A stretch of 64,000 nt of DNA, taken from NCBI RefSeq assembly GCF_022808865.1, contig NZ_JAKZLB010000003.1, positions 439,875 to 503,874 on the forward strand. The letters are read 5' to 3'. The position numbers and the translations under genes were made by a program. The DNA comes from Geothrix oryzisoli (GTDB lineage: Bacteria > Acidobacteriota > Holophagae > Holophagales > Holophagaceae). The notes under the pieces were generated by a model. The model had not been told where the DNA came from and did not search any database. It saw nothing but the letters and a program-made list of their open reading frames with translations. Of the stretch, positions 55,934 to 64,000 are shown piece by piece. Numbering within the stretch: position 1 is the stretch's first letter; each line of letters starts with the position of its first letter.

Positions 55934-58509
55934 CGCAGCGGAACATGGAATGGAACCGGGTCCAGCCCCGGTGGTGGAGAGGCGTGCTGCCCCTGACCCT
56001 CGTAGCCCTGGTCGCTGGTTTCTCGCTTCCCCTGGCGGCGCAGGACATCGAGCCCATCGTCAAGATCGAGGTCGTGGGCGCCCAGAAGCAGACGGCCGAG
56101 ACGGTGATCTTCAAGTCCGGCGTGAAGGTGGGCGACGATCTCCGCAACGTCGACTTCAGCAGCGTGATGGGGAAGCTCTGGGCCAGTGGTTCCTTCGATG
56201 ACATCAAGCTGGAACTCGAGGATGCCCCGGGCGGCAAGAAGCTGGTCATCCGCATCAAGGAGCGGCCCCTGATCAAGGAGATCGACTACCGCGGCGGCAC
56301 CGAGGTGGGCATCACCAACATCAAGGACAAGGTGAAGGAGAAGAAGCTCGCCATCAACCCGGATACGGTCTACGACCCCGAGGCCGCGCGGAAGATCAAG
56401 GACCTGATCGTGGATCAGGCCGGCGAGAAGGGCTTCCGGAACCCCGTGGTGGACATCACGCTCGAGCCCATGGGGCCCGGCGTGGCGCGCCTGGTGTTCG
56501 ACGTCAAGGAAGGCGGCAAGGCCAAGATCTACCGGGTCGAATTCCGGGGCAACAAGGTGTTCTCCAGCGCCCAGCTGCGGAGCGTCATGAAGAAGACGCG
56601 CAAGCACTGGATGTTCAGCTGGCTCACCACCCACGACCTGCTGGTGGACAAGAACCTGAACGAGGACCTGGAAAACCTCAAGAAGGCCTACTGGAAGCTG
56701 GGCTACAAGGATGTCTTCGTGGGCAAGCCGGTCATCGAGGTGGAAGACCGCACCACGGCGAAGCAGAAGAAGAAGAACGAGAAGCGCGTCCGGGAGGCGA
56801 AGTCCCCCAAGTACGACCTGCGCGCCACCCTCAGCATTCCCATCCTCGAAGGCCAGCAGTTCTTCGAGGGCACCTTCAAGACCGAGGGCGGGAAGCTCTT
56901 CCGCGAGACCTACTACCCGATGAAGTACGCGGAAGTGAAGCGGGACAACCACTCCTTCCTCAAGAAGTTCTTCAACATCCGGCCCTCGGTCGAGACTCCG
57001 AAGCCCGGCGCCAAGCCGGTGCCCTTCGATCTGGATGCGGTGAACCAGACCGTGGACAAGATCAAGGAGGCCTACAGCAATCAGGCCTACATCATGTTCC
57101 GGGCGGAGAAGAAGTTCGACATCCGGGAAGAGGATGGCGTCAAGAAGGTGGACACCACCCTGAAGCTCGATGAAGGCGAGCAGTACACCGTCCGTCGCAT
57201 CGAGTTCGAGGGGAACCTCACCACCAAGGACAAGGTGCTGCGCCGCAGCATGATGCTGAAGGAGGGCGACCTCTTCCGCACGGACTTCTTCAAGGATTCA
57301 CTGCTGGGTATCAGCCAGCTGAGCTTCTTCGATGTGAAGAACTCCGAGCCCAAGGTGGAACTGGTGCCGGACAAGCCCCAGGTGGATGTGGTCGTTCGCG
57401 GTGAGGAGGCCGGCGTCAACGAGCTCCTCTTCCAGGGCGGCTACGGCTCGCTGTTCGGCTTCTCGCTGGGCGTGAGCTTCTCCACCCGCAACCTGGGGGG
57501 CGGCGGCGAGACCCTGTCCCTGAGCTACAACGGCGGCAAGTTCTCCAAGAACGTCTCCGTCGGGTTCACGGAACCCTTCGTGTTCGACCTGCCGTATTCC
57601 TTCTCCACTTCGGTGTCGAATGGATCCGCGGACTACGATGCTTCCCGCGTGGGCATCGCGAACGCCTACAAGCAGTTCACCCGGAGCCTCGGGTTCTCCG
57701 TGGGTGCGCGCCTGAGCAACTGGTTCCCCAACCAGCCCTGGGCCTTCTTCACCACCTACTCCACGGGCTACAGTTTCCGCCTCATCCGCATCGAGGGCGG
57801 CCGCAACTACTACTTCCGCGACCTGAGCAACCAGCTCACCTCCACGTTCAGCCAGAGCCTGTCCTACAGCACGGTGAACCACCAGTTCAAGCCCACCCAG
57901 GGCACGCGCGTCGGCTTCGGACTGGAGTACGGCGGCTGGCAGTTCGGCGGCGACAAGCCCTTCCTGCGCGCCACCTGGGACTTCGCCAAGTTCGCCAATG
58001 TGGCCGACCGGCACATCTTCGCCGTGAACCTCAGCTACGGCTATCTGCAGAACATGAGTCGCGAGGAACTCCCGCTCTACGACCTCTACCGGCCCGGCGG
58101 CGAGAACAGCATCCGCGGCTACCGTTATGGCCAGGTGGGCAGTGTCCTCCTCGACAACAACGGGTATCCGGTGGTGGTGGGCGGCAACAAGCAGTTCATC
58201 GCCAATCTGGAGTACCAGTTCAAGATCGCGGACCAGTTCCGGCTGGTGGCCTTCTACGATGCGGGCAATGCCTGGGGCAGCGGCACCAAGATCTTCAGCC
58301 GCGATGTGGTGACCTACAAGGACTTCAGCAACAACGATTATTCCTACAAGAACCCCTCCCTCGTGCGGTCGATGGGCCTCGAGTTCAGGTTCTTCCTGCC
58401 CATCAGTCCGGCTCCGCTCCGCCTGATCTGGTCCCGGAAACTGAACCCCTATCCCTTCGACACGGATGGACGGAACGACTTCCAGTTCTCCATCGGCACC
58501 ACTTTCTGA
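55930..58509 (+). CDS. bamA: Outer membrane protein assembly factor BamA
   Basis: An 859-aa Omp85 protein, the central pore of the beta-barrel assembly machine. The signal peptide ends near residue 38 (LVALVAGFSLPLAAQ). Five POTRA domains follow, recognisable by motifs such as IVKIEVVGAQKQTAETVI and KIYRVEFRGNKVFSSAQLR. The barrel contains the conserved loop-6 motif NSIRGYRYGQVG and the C-terminus ends in Phe (FSIGTTF), as outer-membrane barrels do. POTRA 3 is expanded by a Lys-rich insertion (KQKKKNEKR). The ATG overlaps the clpC stop, so its expression should follow clpC. The next gene is the periplasmic chaperone OmpH/Skp, the usual bamA neighbour. Confidence 0.97.
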   Translation: MTQRNMEWNRVQPRWWRGVLPLTLVALVAGFSLPLAAQDIEPIVKIEVVGAQKQTAETVIFKSGVKVGDDLRNVDFSSVMGKLWASGSFDDIKLELEDAPGGKKLVIRIKERPLIKEIDYRGGTEVGITNIKDKVKEKKLAINPDTVYDPEAARKIKDLIVDQAGEKGFRNPVVDITLEPMGPGVARLVFDVKEGGKAKIYRVEFRGNKVFSSAQLRSVMKKTRKHWMFSWLTTHDLLVDKNLNEDLENLKKAYWKLGYKDVFVGKPVIEVEDRTTAKQKKKNEKRVREAKSPKYDLRATLSIPILEGQQFFEGTFKTEGGKLFRETYYPMKYAEVKRDNHSFLKKFFNIRPSVETPKPGAKPVPFDLDAVNQTVDKIKEAYSNQAYIMFRAEKKFDIREEDGVKKVDTTLKLDEGEQYTVRRIEFEGNLTTKDKVLRRSMMLKEGDLFRTDFFKDSLLGISQLSFFDVKNSEPKVELVPDKPQVDVVVRGEEAGVNELLFQGGYGSLFGFSLGVSFSTRNLGGGGETLSLSYNGGKFSKNVSVGFTEPFVFDLPYSFSTSVSNGSADYDASRVGIANAYKQFTRSLGFSVGARLSNWFPNQPWAFFTTYSTGYSFRLIRIEGGRNYYFRDLSNQLTSTFSQSLSYSTVNHQFKPTQGTRVGFGLEYGGWQFGGDKPFLRATWDFAKFANVADRHIFAVNLSYGYLQNMSREELPLYDLYRPGGENSIRGYRYGQVGSVLLDNNGYPVVVGGNKQFIANLEYQFKIADQFRLVAFYDAGNAWGSGTKIFSRDVVTYKDFSNNDYSYKNPSLVRSMGLEFRFFLPISPAPLRLIWSRKLNPYPFDTDGRNDFQFSIGTTF

Positions 58510-58534
58510 TATCTGGGGCCTGAGCCCTCCGCGT

Positions 58535-58540
58535 TACAAT
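58535..58540 (+). promoter_or_regulatory. Probable -10 box of the ompH gene
   Basis: TACAAT, 26 bp before the ompH ATG. The same hexamer precedes topB. No obvious -35 was found, so it could be extended or weak. Confidence 0.4.
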
Positions 58541-58565
58541 GGTCCTTTCCCCTTGGAGTCACCCC

Positions 58566-59147
58566 ATGCGTCTGCTCGCCCCTTCTCTGGCCGCCCTTTG
58601 CCTGTCCGCGACCCTCGCCGTGCCTGCTGCGGCCCAGGATGCGCCCCGCTTCGCCTTCTTCAGCATCAACCAGCTGGTCCGCAGCTCCAAGAAGGCCGGT
58701 GCCATCTTCTCCGAGCTCGAGATCACCGGCAAGAACCTGCAGGAGAAGCTCCAGGCCAAGGGCCAGGAGCTGCAGACCCTGCAGCAGCAGCTGAATTCCC
58801 CCAGCATCGACCCCGACAAGAAGGAGGCCCTGGCCAAGAAGTACCGGGATCTGGAGTTCGAGGCCAAGAAGATGCAGGAGGACAGCCAGGCCGAGTACCA
58901 GCGAGTGGAGAAGAAGGTCGGCGAGGCCATCACCAAGCTGGCCGGGCCCATCGTCGAGCAGCTGGCCAAGGAGCAGAAGCTCCAGATGGTCTTCTCCGAC
59001 CAGTCCGTGCAGATCCTCTCCTGGGCCGACGCGGAATGGATGAAGGGCTTCACCGCCGAAGTGGCGAAGCGTCTGGACGCCAGCGAAGCCGTGGCTGCCC
59101 CCGCGCCCAAGCCCGCCGCGCCCAAGCCCGCCGCTCCCAAGAAGTAG
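58566..59147 (+). CDS. OmpH/Skp family periplasmic chaperone
   Basis: A 193-aa exported chaperone that holds unfolded outer-membrane proteins for BamA. The signal peptide is at residues 1-24 (LAALCLSATLAVPAAAQ). A short beta strand (FAFFSINQLVRSSKKAGA) is followed by a long coiled coil (EKLQAKGQELQTLQQQLNSP) and a C-terminal core (LQMVFSDQSVQILSW). A tail of repeated APKPAA units ends the protein. The ATG at 58566 is chosen for its signal peptide and the GGAG eight bases upstream. It lies 56 bp after bamA and has its own -10-like TACAAT. Confidence 0.93.
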   Translation: MRLLAPSLAALCLSATLAVPAAAQDAPRFAFFSINQLVRSSKKAGAIFSELEITGKNLQEKLQAKGQELQTLQQQLNSPSIDPDKKEALAKKYRDLEFEAKKMQEDSQAEYQRVEKKVGEAITKLAGPIVEQLAKEQKLQMVFSDQSVQILSWADAEWMKGFTAEVAKRLDASEAVAAPAPKPAAPKPAAPKK

Positions 59148-59173
59148 GACGGGCCTGAGGGCCTGATCCGCGC

Positions 59174-60406
59174 ATGACCGCCGCGCGACGGCTGCTACTG
59201 CTGCTCACCGGGATCAACCTGGTGAACTACCTGGATCGGTATGTCGTCGCGGCGGTTCTCGAGCCTCTGGGCCGGGAGCTGCACCTGTCCGACGCCCAGC
59301 TGGGGCGCCTGACCTTCGTCTTCATCGCGGTGTACATGTGCGCCGCACCCCTGTTCGGGTATCTGGCCGACCGCTACCACCGCCCGCGGCTTGTGGCCGC
59401 CGGGGTCGCGCTCTGGAGCCTGGCCACCCTGGGCGCCGCCTTCGTCCACAGCTATCCGGGCCTGCTGGTGATGCGCTCCCTGGTGGGGGTGGGCGAGGCC
59501 GCCTACGCCAGCCTGGGCCCTGCGATGCTGGCGGACGGCTTCCATGAATCCGATCGGGCCCGGACCTTCACCTGGTTCTACCTGGCGATTCCCGTGGGCA
59601 GCGCCTTCGGCTACGGACTGGGCGGCCTGGTGGCGGGCGCCTGGGGCTGGCGGTCCTCCTTCCTGGTGGCGGGCCTGCCCGGCCTGGCCCTGGCCCTCTG
59701 GATGGCCTTCCAGGTCGATCCCGTCCGGGGGGGCATGGATGAGGTGAAGGATCTGGGAGCAGGCGAACCCTACTTCCACCGCCTGAAGCAGGTCTTCAGG
59801 AACCGGGTCTGGCTGGCCTGCACCGCCAGCTATGTGGCCTACACCTTCGCCATGGGAGGCCTCAGCACCTGGGGACCGACCCTGCTCCAGCGCCGGTTCG
59901 GCGTGTCCACGGCTCGGGCGGGGCTGGTCTTCGGGGCGCTCGCGGTGGTCACTGGCATCCTGGGCACATTCCTGGGCGGGTGGCTCACGGACCGCTGGCA
60001 GAAGCGCTGGCCCGATGCCGGGGCCGGGATTTCCGGCGTCACCCTGGTGGCCGCGGCGCCCGTGGTGGCCTGGGCCCTGGCCACCGGCAACCTCGGCGTG
60101 GCCTATGCCCTGTTCTTCGTGGGCATGTTCCTGCTCTTCGTGAACACCAGTCCCGTCAACGCCCTCACGGTCAGCAGCCTGCCCGCCAGCATCCGCGCCA
60201 CGGGGGTGGCGGTGAATGTGCTGTTCATCCACCTGCTGGGAGACGCCATCAGCCCCGAGCTGGTCGGCCGCCGGGCGGACGCTCTGCATGCAGTGGGCCT
60301 GTCGGGCGGGGATGCGCTGGGCCGGGCCCTGTTCCTGGTGCTGCCGGCCATCGCGATCAGCGGCCTGGCCCTCTGGTGGGCCCGGCACCACCCCTCCGCG
60401 GCCTGA
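59174..60406 (+). CDS. MFS transporter (spinster-like)
   Basis: A 410-aa, 12-helix major facilitator protein. The N-terminal half has NLVNYLDRYVVAAVLEPL and the cytoplasmic loop motif GYLADRYHRPRLVAAG, typical of the Spns/organic-anion group. The second half has a matching loop, GWLTDRWQKRWP. The substrate cannot be told: related bacterial proteins carry organic acids or sphingolipid-like compounds. The ATG at 59174 follows ompH by 26 bp. The stop and the next ATG are separated by one base (TGACATG), so it is coupled to the acyltransferase gene. Confidence 0.9.
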   Translation: MTAARRLLLLLTGINLVNYLDRYVVAAVLEPLGRELHLSDAQLGRLTFVFIAVYMCAAPLFGYLADRYHRPRLVAAGVALWSLATLGAAFVHSYPGLLVMRSLVGVGEAAYASLGPAMLADGFHESDRARTFTWFYLAIPVGSAFGYGLGGLVAGAWGWRSSFLVAGLPGLALALWMAFQVDPVRGGMDEVKDLGAGEPYFHRLKQVFRNRVWLACTASYVAYTFAMGGLSTWGPTLLQRRFGVSTARAGLVFGALAVVTGILGTFLGGWLTDRWQKRWPDAGAGISGVTLVAAAPVVAWALATGNLGVAYALFFVGMFLLFVNTSPVNALTVSSLPASIRATGVAVNVLFIHLLGDAISPELVGRRADALHAVGLSGGDALGRALFLVLPAIAISGLALWWARHHPSAA

Positions 60407-60407
60407 C

Positions 60408-61661
60408 ATGGCCGCCAGTCGGGTCGCCGGGTACCTGGGACGGATCTGGTTCCGCGCCTTGCGACGGGAGGGTCCGCCCCTCCCGCCGGGTCCCTGCCTC
60501 ATCCTGCTGAACCATCCCAACGGCCTGCTGGATCCGCTGGCCGCAGCCGCGCTCCTGGACCGCCGGGCGGGGTGGCTGGCCAAGGCCACGCTCTGGAAGG
60601 TGGCGCCGCTGCGCCCCTTCCTCGGAGCCTTCCGGGCCATCCCCGTGACCCGGCCCAGGGATGGCGGGGCGACGCCGGAATCCATCCAGCAGTGCTTCCG
60701 GAAGGTCCACGAGGTGCTGGCCGGGGGCGGATCCGTGGCCATGTTCCCCGAGGGCGTCAGCCACTCGGAGGCGGACCTGGCTCCGCTCAAGACCGGGGCC
60801 GCCCGCATGGCCCTCACCAGCCCCACGCCGGTCTCGCTCGTGCCGGCCGGCCTGGTCTACGGCGACCGGGCCACCTTCCGCCACAGCGTCCTCCTGCGGG
60901 TGGGTGACCCCGTGGCCTGGGAAGACCTGGCTCCGCGGGGCGACGACCCGGAAGCGGTGGCTGAGCTGACCGTCCGCATCCGGGCCGCCCTGAAGCCCCT
61001 GACCCTTCATGATCCCGAGGTGCGGGTGCTGGCCCTGGCCCAGGAGGTGGCCTGGCTCCTGGCGGAGGCCCCCGGCAGCCGCGTGGATCTGGAGGCCCTG
61101 CGCCGCCGGGTGAGGGCGTTGGTGCCGCACCTTGTCGCGCTGCCTGGGGAGGACTTGGCCGCGCTGGAAAGCCGCGTGCACGAGGCCCAGGCCTGGCTCC
61201 GGGCCAAGGGGGTCCGCCCCGACCAGGTGGGCCACCCGTACCCGGGCGCCGAGATCCGCCACTGGCTGCCGGGCGCGGCCCTGCGCCTGGGGTTGGCGGC
61301 CCTGCTGCTGCCGCTGGCGCTGCTCTTCTGGCCCTCGTACCGCCTGGTGGGCTGGGCGGCGAGGCGCTTCACGGACGAAGGCGACCAGACGGCCACCCTG
61401 AAGCTGCTCGGCGGCCTCATGATCCACCCCTTCTGGGCTGCGCTCCTGACGGCCCTCGCCGGGTGGCTCTGGGGCTGGCCCACCGCCCTGGTCCCGCCGG
61501 TGGCCCTGCTGCTGGTCCTCCTGGGCCTCCCCGCCCTCGAGCGCGCCGGGGAGGACCTCCAGGCCATCCGCGGCTTCCGCCGCCGCCGGGACCCCGCCGT
61601 GCCCGAGCTGCTGGAGGCCCGGAGGCAGCTCATCGAAGCGTTCCCGGAGCTGGACCCGTAG
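60408..61661 (+). CDS. PlsC-type lysophospholipid acyltransferase with C-terminal membrane segments
   Basis: A 417-aa membrane acyltransferase of the glycerol-phosphate acyltransferase superfamily. Motif I is LLNHPNGLLDPLAAAALL (HxxxxD), motif II is KATLWKVAPLRPFLGAFRAIPVTRP, and motif III is VAMFPEGVSHSEADL. The C-terminal 130 residues add about three hydrophobic helices, not present in basic PlsC. It resembles the 1-acyltransferase domain proteins annotated as lysophospholipid acyltransferases. Coupled to the MFS gene, which suggests that lipid remodelling and transport may be linked; the true acyl acceptor is unknown. Confidence 0.87.
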   Translation: MAASRVAGYLGRIWFRALRREGPPLPPGPCLILLNHPNGLLDPLAAAALLDRRAGWLAKATLWKVAPLRPFLGAFRAIPVTRPRDGGATPESIQQCFRKVHEVLAGGGSVAMFPEGVSHSEADLAPLKTGAARMALTSPTPVSLVPAGLVYGDRATFRHSVLLRVGDPVAWEDLAPRGDDPEAVAELTVRIRAALKPLTLHDPEVRVLALAQEVAWLLAEAPGSRVDLEALRRRVRALVPHLVALPGEDLAALESRVHEAQAWLRAKGVRPDQVGHPYPGAEIRHWLPGAALRLGLAALLLPLALLFWPSYRLVGWAARRFTDEGDQTATLKLLGGLMIHPFWAALLTALAGWLWGWPTALVPPVALLLVLLGLPALERAGEDLQAIRGFRRRRDPAVPELLEARRQLIEAFPELDP

Positions 61662-61668
61662 ACCCAAA

Positions 61669-61700
61669 AGAAGAGGCGGGGCCGAAGCCCCGCCTCTTCT
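61669..61700. terminator. Shared bidirectional terminator
   Basis: AGAAGAGGCGGGGC, loop CGAA, GCCCCGCCTCTTCT: a perfect 14-bp stem between two convergent genes. On the minus strand it is followed by TTTT, so it acts best for the lipase gene. Confidence 0.88.
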
Positions 61701-61716
61701 GGATGCGGCCGTTGGA

Positions 61717-64000
61717 TCAGTGGCCGAGGATGGTGAACTGGTTGGGCAGCTGCATCTCCACGAAGGGCCCGGGTGCGATCGGCAAGGCGGTACCCTGTGT
61801 GGGATCCACGACGATGGAAGCGCCCGTGAAGCCCATGAAATAGCGCATCTGGCGCTGGATCAGGCCAAGGTTGACCAGGTTCGTGGGATCGATCAGGGAG
61901 TTGTGGTTGATCCCCGTCTGATCGAACTGGAAGTAGCCTTCGGTGGGCGTGGTGTCCGAGAGGGCCACCGCGGCATTGGCGACCTTGGGCGCCAGGGCGC
62001 CGCCGGTGATGGTGAACATGAACTGGGCGGGAACGCCTGCGGTGTGGGCCGGGGTGCCGCCGGCGGTGTAGGCCAGCTGCTTGAAGCCGGGCGCGATGGC
62101 CGCCGCCGCCGACGTGCCGAGCACGGCACGGCCGCCCAGGGCGTTGCCGAGGTAGCGGGTGTAGGGGTTGGGGATGGAGGTTTCACCCACGGCTTCCTGC
62201 ATGGCGACGCGGCCGGAGAGCCGGCTGGGGAGCCCGGAAGCCAGGGGGGTGGTCATGGAGGCGGGGTCGGTGGGATCCAGAATGGACTGGGTCACGAGGA
62301 AGAACTGGTAGTAGGTGGGCGTGTTCTTGGTGATGCCCACGGCGGCGAGGCCGGCCGTGACGATCGGCTCGAAGGTGGAGGTGCTGTCCAGGCCGATGTA
62401 GCCCCAGCGGCCTGCCGGCACGGAGAGGTAGCCCTTCATGTCGGTGTTGAGGGAGGTCTGGGTGTAGGGATAGCCCGTGGTGGAAAGCGTCGTGTTGCCG
62501 GCCAGGTAGTAGGTGCCGATGATGGAGCCCAGGCTGTGGCCCACGAACTTGATATCGGCCATCGAGGGCATGGTTGCACCGAGGCCGGCGAACCCGCCGG
62601 TCCGGACGGTCAGTTCCAGGCGGTTCAGGTTGAAGGCGGCCTGCTGGACGTTGGAGCGCAGGGCCAGGGGCGCGCCGTAGGCGGCGAAGTCCTGGAACCA
62701 GGCCGCGCCGGTGGTGTGGCCGGGGACGGCCAGTTCGCCGTGGAGAGGCTCATCGATGGCGATGACGGCCCGGCCGATGGTGGTCAGGCTCTGGGCCACG
62801 GCCAGGGCATGCTCCTTCTGGCCGCCGATGCCGTGGGCGTAGATGACCAGGGGATAGCCCCCGCTGGGCGCGGCGGCAGTCGGGGCGATGTAGACGAAGG
62901 GCACCTGGCGGTCCGTGGAATAGAACCCGGCGAGGTGGAGCCCGTCCGGACGGAAGGCCTGGGTCACGCCGGCGGCGGGGTTGTAGGCGCCGGTGATGCC
63001 CGTGAGGTCATTGGTCGCGGCATGGGCGGCGACGACCACGGGATCCATGGAGAGGTCGGCGCTATTGATCTTGCCGAGAACGACCGTTCCGACGGTGGCG
63101 GGCGCAGGGGTGACGGGCAGGCCGGCGGCGGTCATGGCCGCGGCCCAGTAGACGTCCGGTGAGGGGTTCGTGCCCCCCCGGTCGAAGGTCGCCGTGACGG
63201 TGATGGTGTTGCTCCAGGTCTTGGCCGGCAGGTTGCCCGGGATGTTGGACCCGGCCGCGTAGGACCTGAGGGCTGATTCGACGGGCAGGAGCGAGGCACC
63301 CGTTGCGGAAGGGCTGGTGGTGGTCAGGGAGATGGCCCCGGCGCCGGTGGTGATGAAGCGGCCCATGACGGTGATGTCCGAGCGCTGGGCGATGGTGGTG
63401 GTGGCCGAGGCGGTGATGAGGTCGTTCATCACCTTGGCGTAGCCGGAGAACAGGATGGTGCCGCCGCTGGTGACGTTGGCCCGGATGGGCTCCAGGGCTC
63501 CGAAGGAACCGCCGAGCGGCGTGAGGGACTTCAGGGCCTCGAAGTAGGGCGATGCGGAGATCGGCTTGCCGGCCGTGTCCTTCACGCGGTTGGTCACCAC
63601 GTAGAGGTAGCGGGTGCCCGGCAGCAGCGGGAAGCTGGGGAACAGGAACAGGTCCTTGGTACCGGCGGCGTAGTTGTAGCTGAACATGCCGCTGATATCC
63701 GTGAAGCCGAGGGCGGCGTTCTCGGTGCCGGCGGCGTCGGGTGTGAGCTGGAAGACCTTGATGTTGGCCGCGGTGACGGTGGTGGCGTCCACGGCGGCGT
63801 TGAACTGGATGTAGACCGGCGCGTTCAGCCCGGAGACGGCATTGGTGCCACCCATCTCGTGGAGGTTCACATAGGCCAGGGCCTCAGGCGGCGTCATGGG
63901 CTTGTTCGCGGCCCGGCCCGTCAGGGGGTCCGCGGCCGTGGCCGTGGCCAGGACGTTCGGCAGGGGGACGTTCGCGTTGGCCGGGTCGAACACCGGCGTG
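61717..64000 (-). CDS. VolA-like extracellular lipase, 5' end outside window
   Basis: At least 761 residues of a secreted alpha/beta-hydrolase; the frame stays open to the window edge, so the start and signal peptide are missing. Near the visible start is PVFDPANANVPLPN, the N-terminal pattern of Pla-1/cef/VolA lipases, which normally follows a lipobox or signal peptide. Two Big_5-like Ig domains follow (APVYIQFNAAVDATTVT and RYLYVVTNRVKDTAGKPIS). The hydrolase part has YPLVIYAHGIGGQKEHALA for the oxyanion region and FVGHSLGSIIGTYY with the nucleophile Ser. The Asp and His should lie in the last 150 residues. It probably hydrolyses lipids at the cell surface. Confidence 0.85.
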   Translation of the reverse strand, partial: TPVFDPANANVPLPNVLATATAADPLTGRAANKPMTPPEALAYVNLHEMGGTNAVSGLNAPVYIQFNAAVDATTVTAANIKVFQLTPDAAGTENAALGFTDISGMFSYNYAAGTKDLFLFPSFPLLPGTRYLYVVTNRVKDTAGKPISASPYFEALKSLTPLGGSFGALEPIRANVTSGGTILFSGYAKVMNDLITASATTTIAQRSDITVMGRFITTGAGAISLTTTSPSATGASLLPVESALRSYAAGSNIPGNLPAKTWSNTITVTATFDRGGTNPSPDVYWAAAMTAAGLPVTPAPATVGTVVLGKINSADLSMDPVVVAAHAATNDLTGITGAYNPAAGVTQAFRPDGLHLAGFYSTDRQVPFVYIAPTAAAPSGGYPLVIYAHGIGGQKEHALAVAQSLTTIGRAVIAIDEPLHGELAVPGHTTGAAWFQDFAAYGAPLALRSNVQQAAFNLNRLELTVRTGGFAGLGATMPSMADIKFVGHSLGSIIGTYYLAGNTTLSTTGYPYTQTSLNTDMKGYLSVPAGRWGYIGLDSTSTFEPIVTAGLAAVGITKNTPTYYQFFLVTQSILDPTDPASMTTPLASGLPSRLSGRVAMQEAVGETSIPNPYTRYLGNALGGRAVLGTSAAAAIAPGFKQLAYTAGGTPAHTAGVPAQFMFTITGGALAPKVANAAVALSDTTPTEGYFQFDQTGINHNSLIDPTNLVNLGLIQRQMRYFMGFTGASIVVDPTQGTALPIAPGPFVEMQLPNQFTILGH

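Overview
The window is high-GC DNA from a diderm bacterium. It encodes BamA, an OmpH/Skp-type chaperone, PlsC and periplasmic Tat/Sec-exported enzymes. Ribosome-binding sites are mostly GGAG-like, and gene content and style suggest an Acidobacteriota member of the Holophaga/Geothrix type. That taxonomic placement is an inference; the sequence proves only a high-GC Gram-negative.

Layout. 1-2001: proton-translocating transhydrogenase operon (pntAA-pntAB-pntB, minus strand, pntB cut by the window edge). 2176-4446: a small HExxH membrane protein, a protoporphyrinogen oxidase and a 76-aa conserved small protein. 4580-7367: a pair of secreted M16 peptidases, one with and one without the zinc site. 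7488-12849: the most interesting locus, with a LytTR response regulator, a LytS-type kinase and a 52-aa cysteine-free peptide on the minus strand, divergent from a full-length LanB-type dehydratase. Two 9-bp LytTR-type half-sites exactly 21 bp apart lie just upstream of lanB. No LanC is visible. 13055-14588: a DUF3606 protein and a DUF885 metallopeptidase-like protein. 14604-19514: a four-ABC-module tandem UvrA. 20048-22519: HU and topoisomerase III. 22544-24134: two divergent methyltransferase-like genes. 24461-27030: a two-subunit molybdenum hydroxylase with a Tat leader. 27229-29205: a class A penicillin-binding protein.

29267-51691 is a candidate genomic island. A 20-bp exact copy of the 3' end of tRNA-Glu lies at 29267-29286, in direct orientation with the intact tRNA-Glu gene at 51670-51744. 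Inside are an AddAB-like helicase/nuclease pair, about 4 kb of gene debris with hairpins and short repeats (35.4-39.3 kb), a 3306-aa secreted protein of Ig-like repeats, a kelch-like region and a C-terminal metzincin motif, and a translationally coupled partner. The 3' end of this pair is clearly AT-richer than the rest. No integrase was recognised.

51670-64000 is ordinary core genome: tRNA-Glu, tRNA-Lys, purA, then clpC and bamA with overlapping stop and start, ompH/skp, an MFS transporter, a plsC-type acyltransferase, and a partial VolA-like extracellular lipase facing inwards from the right edge.
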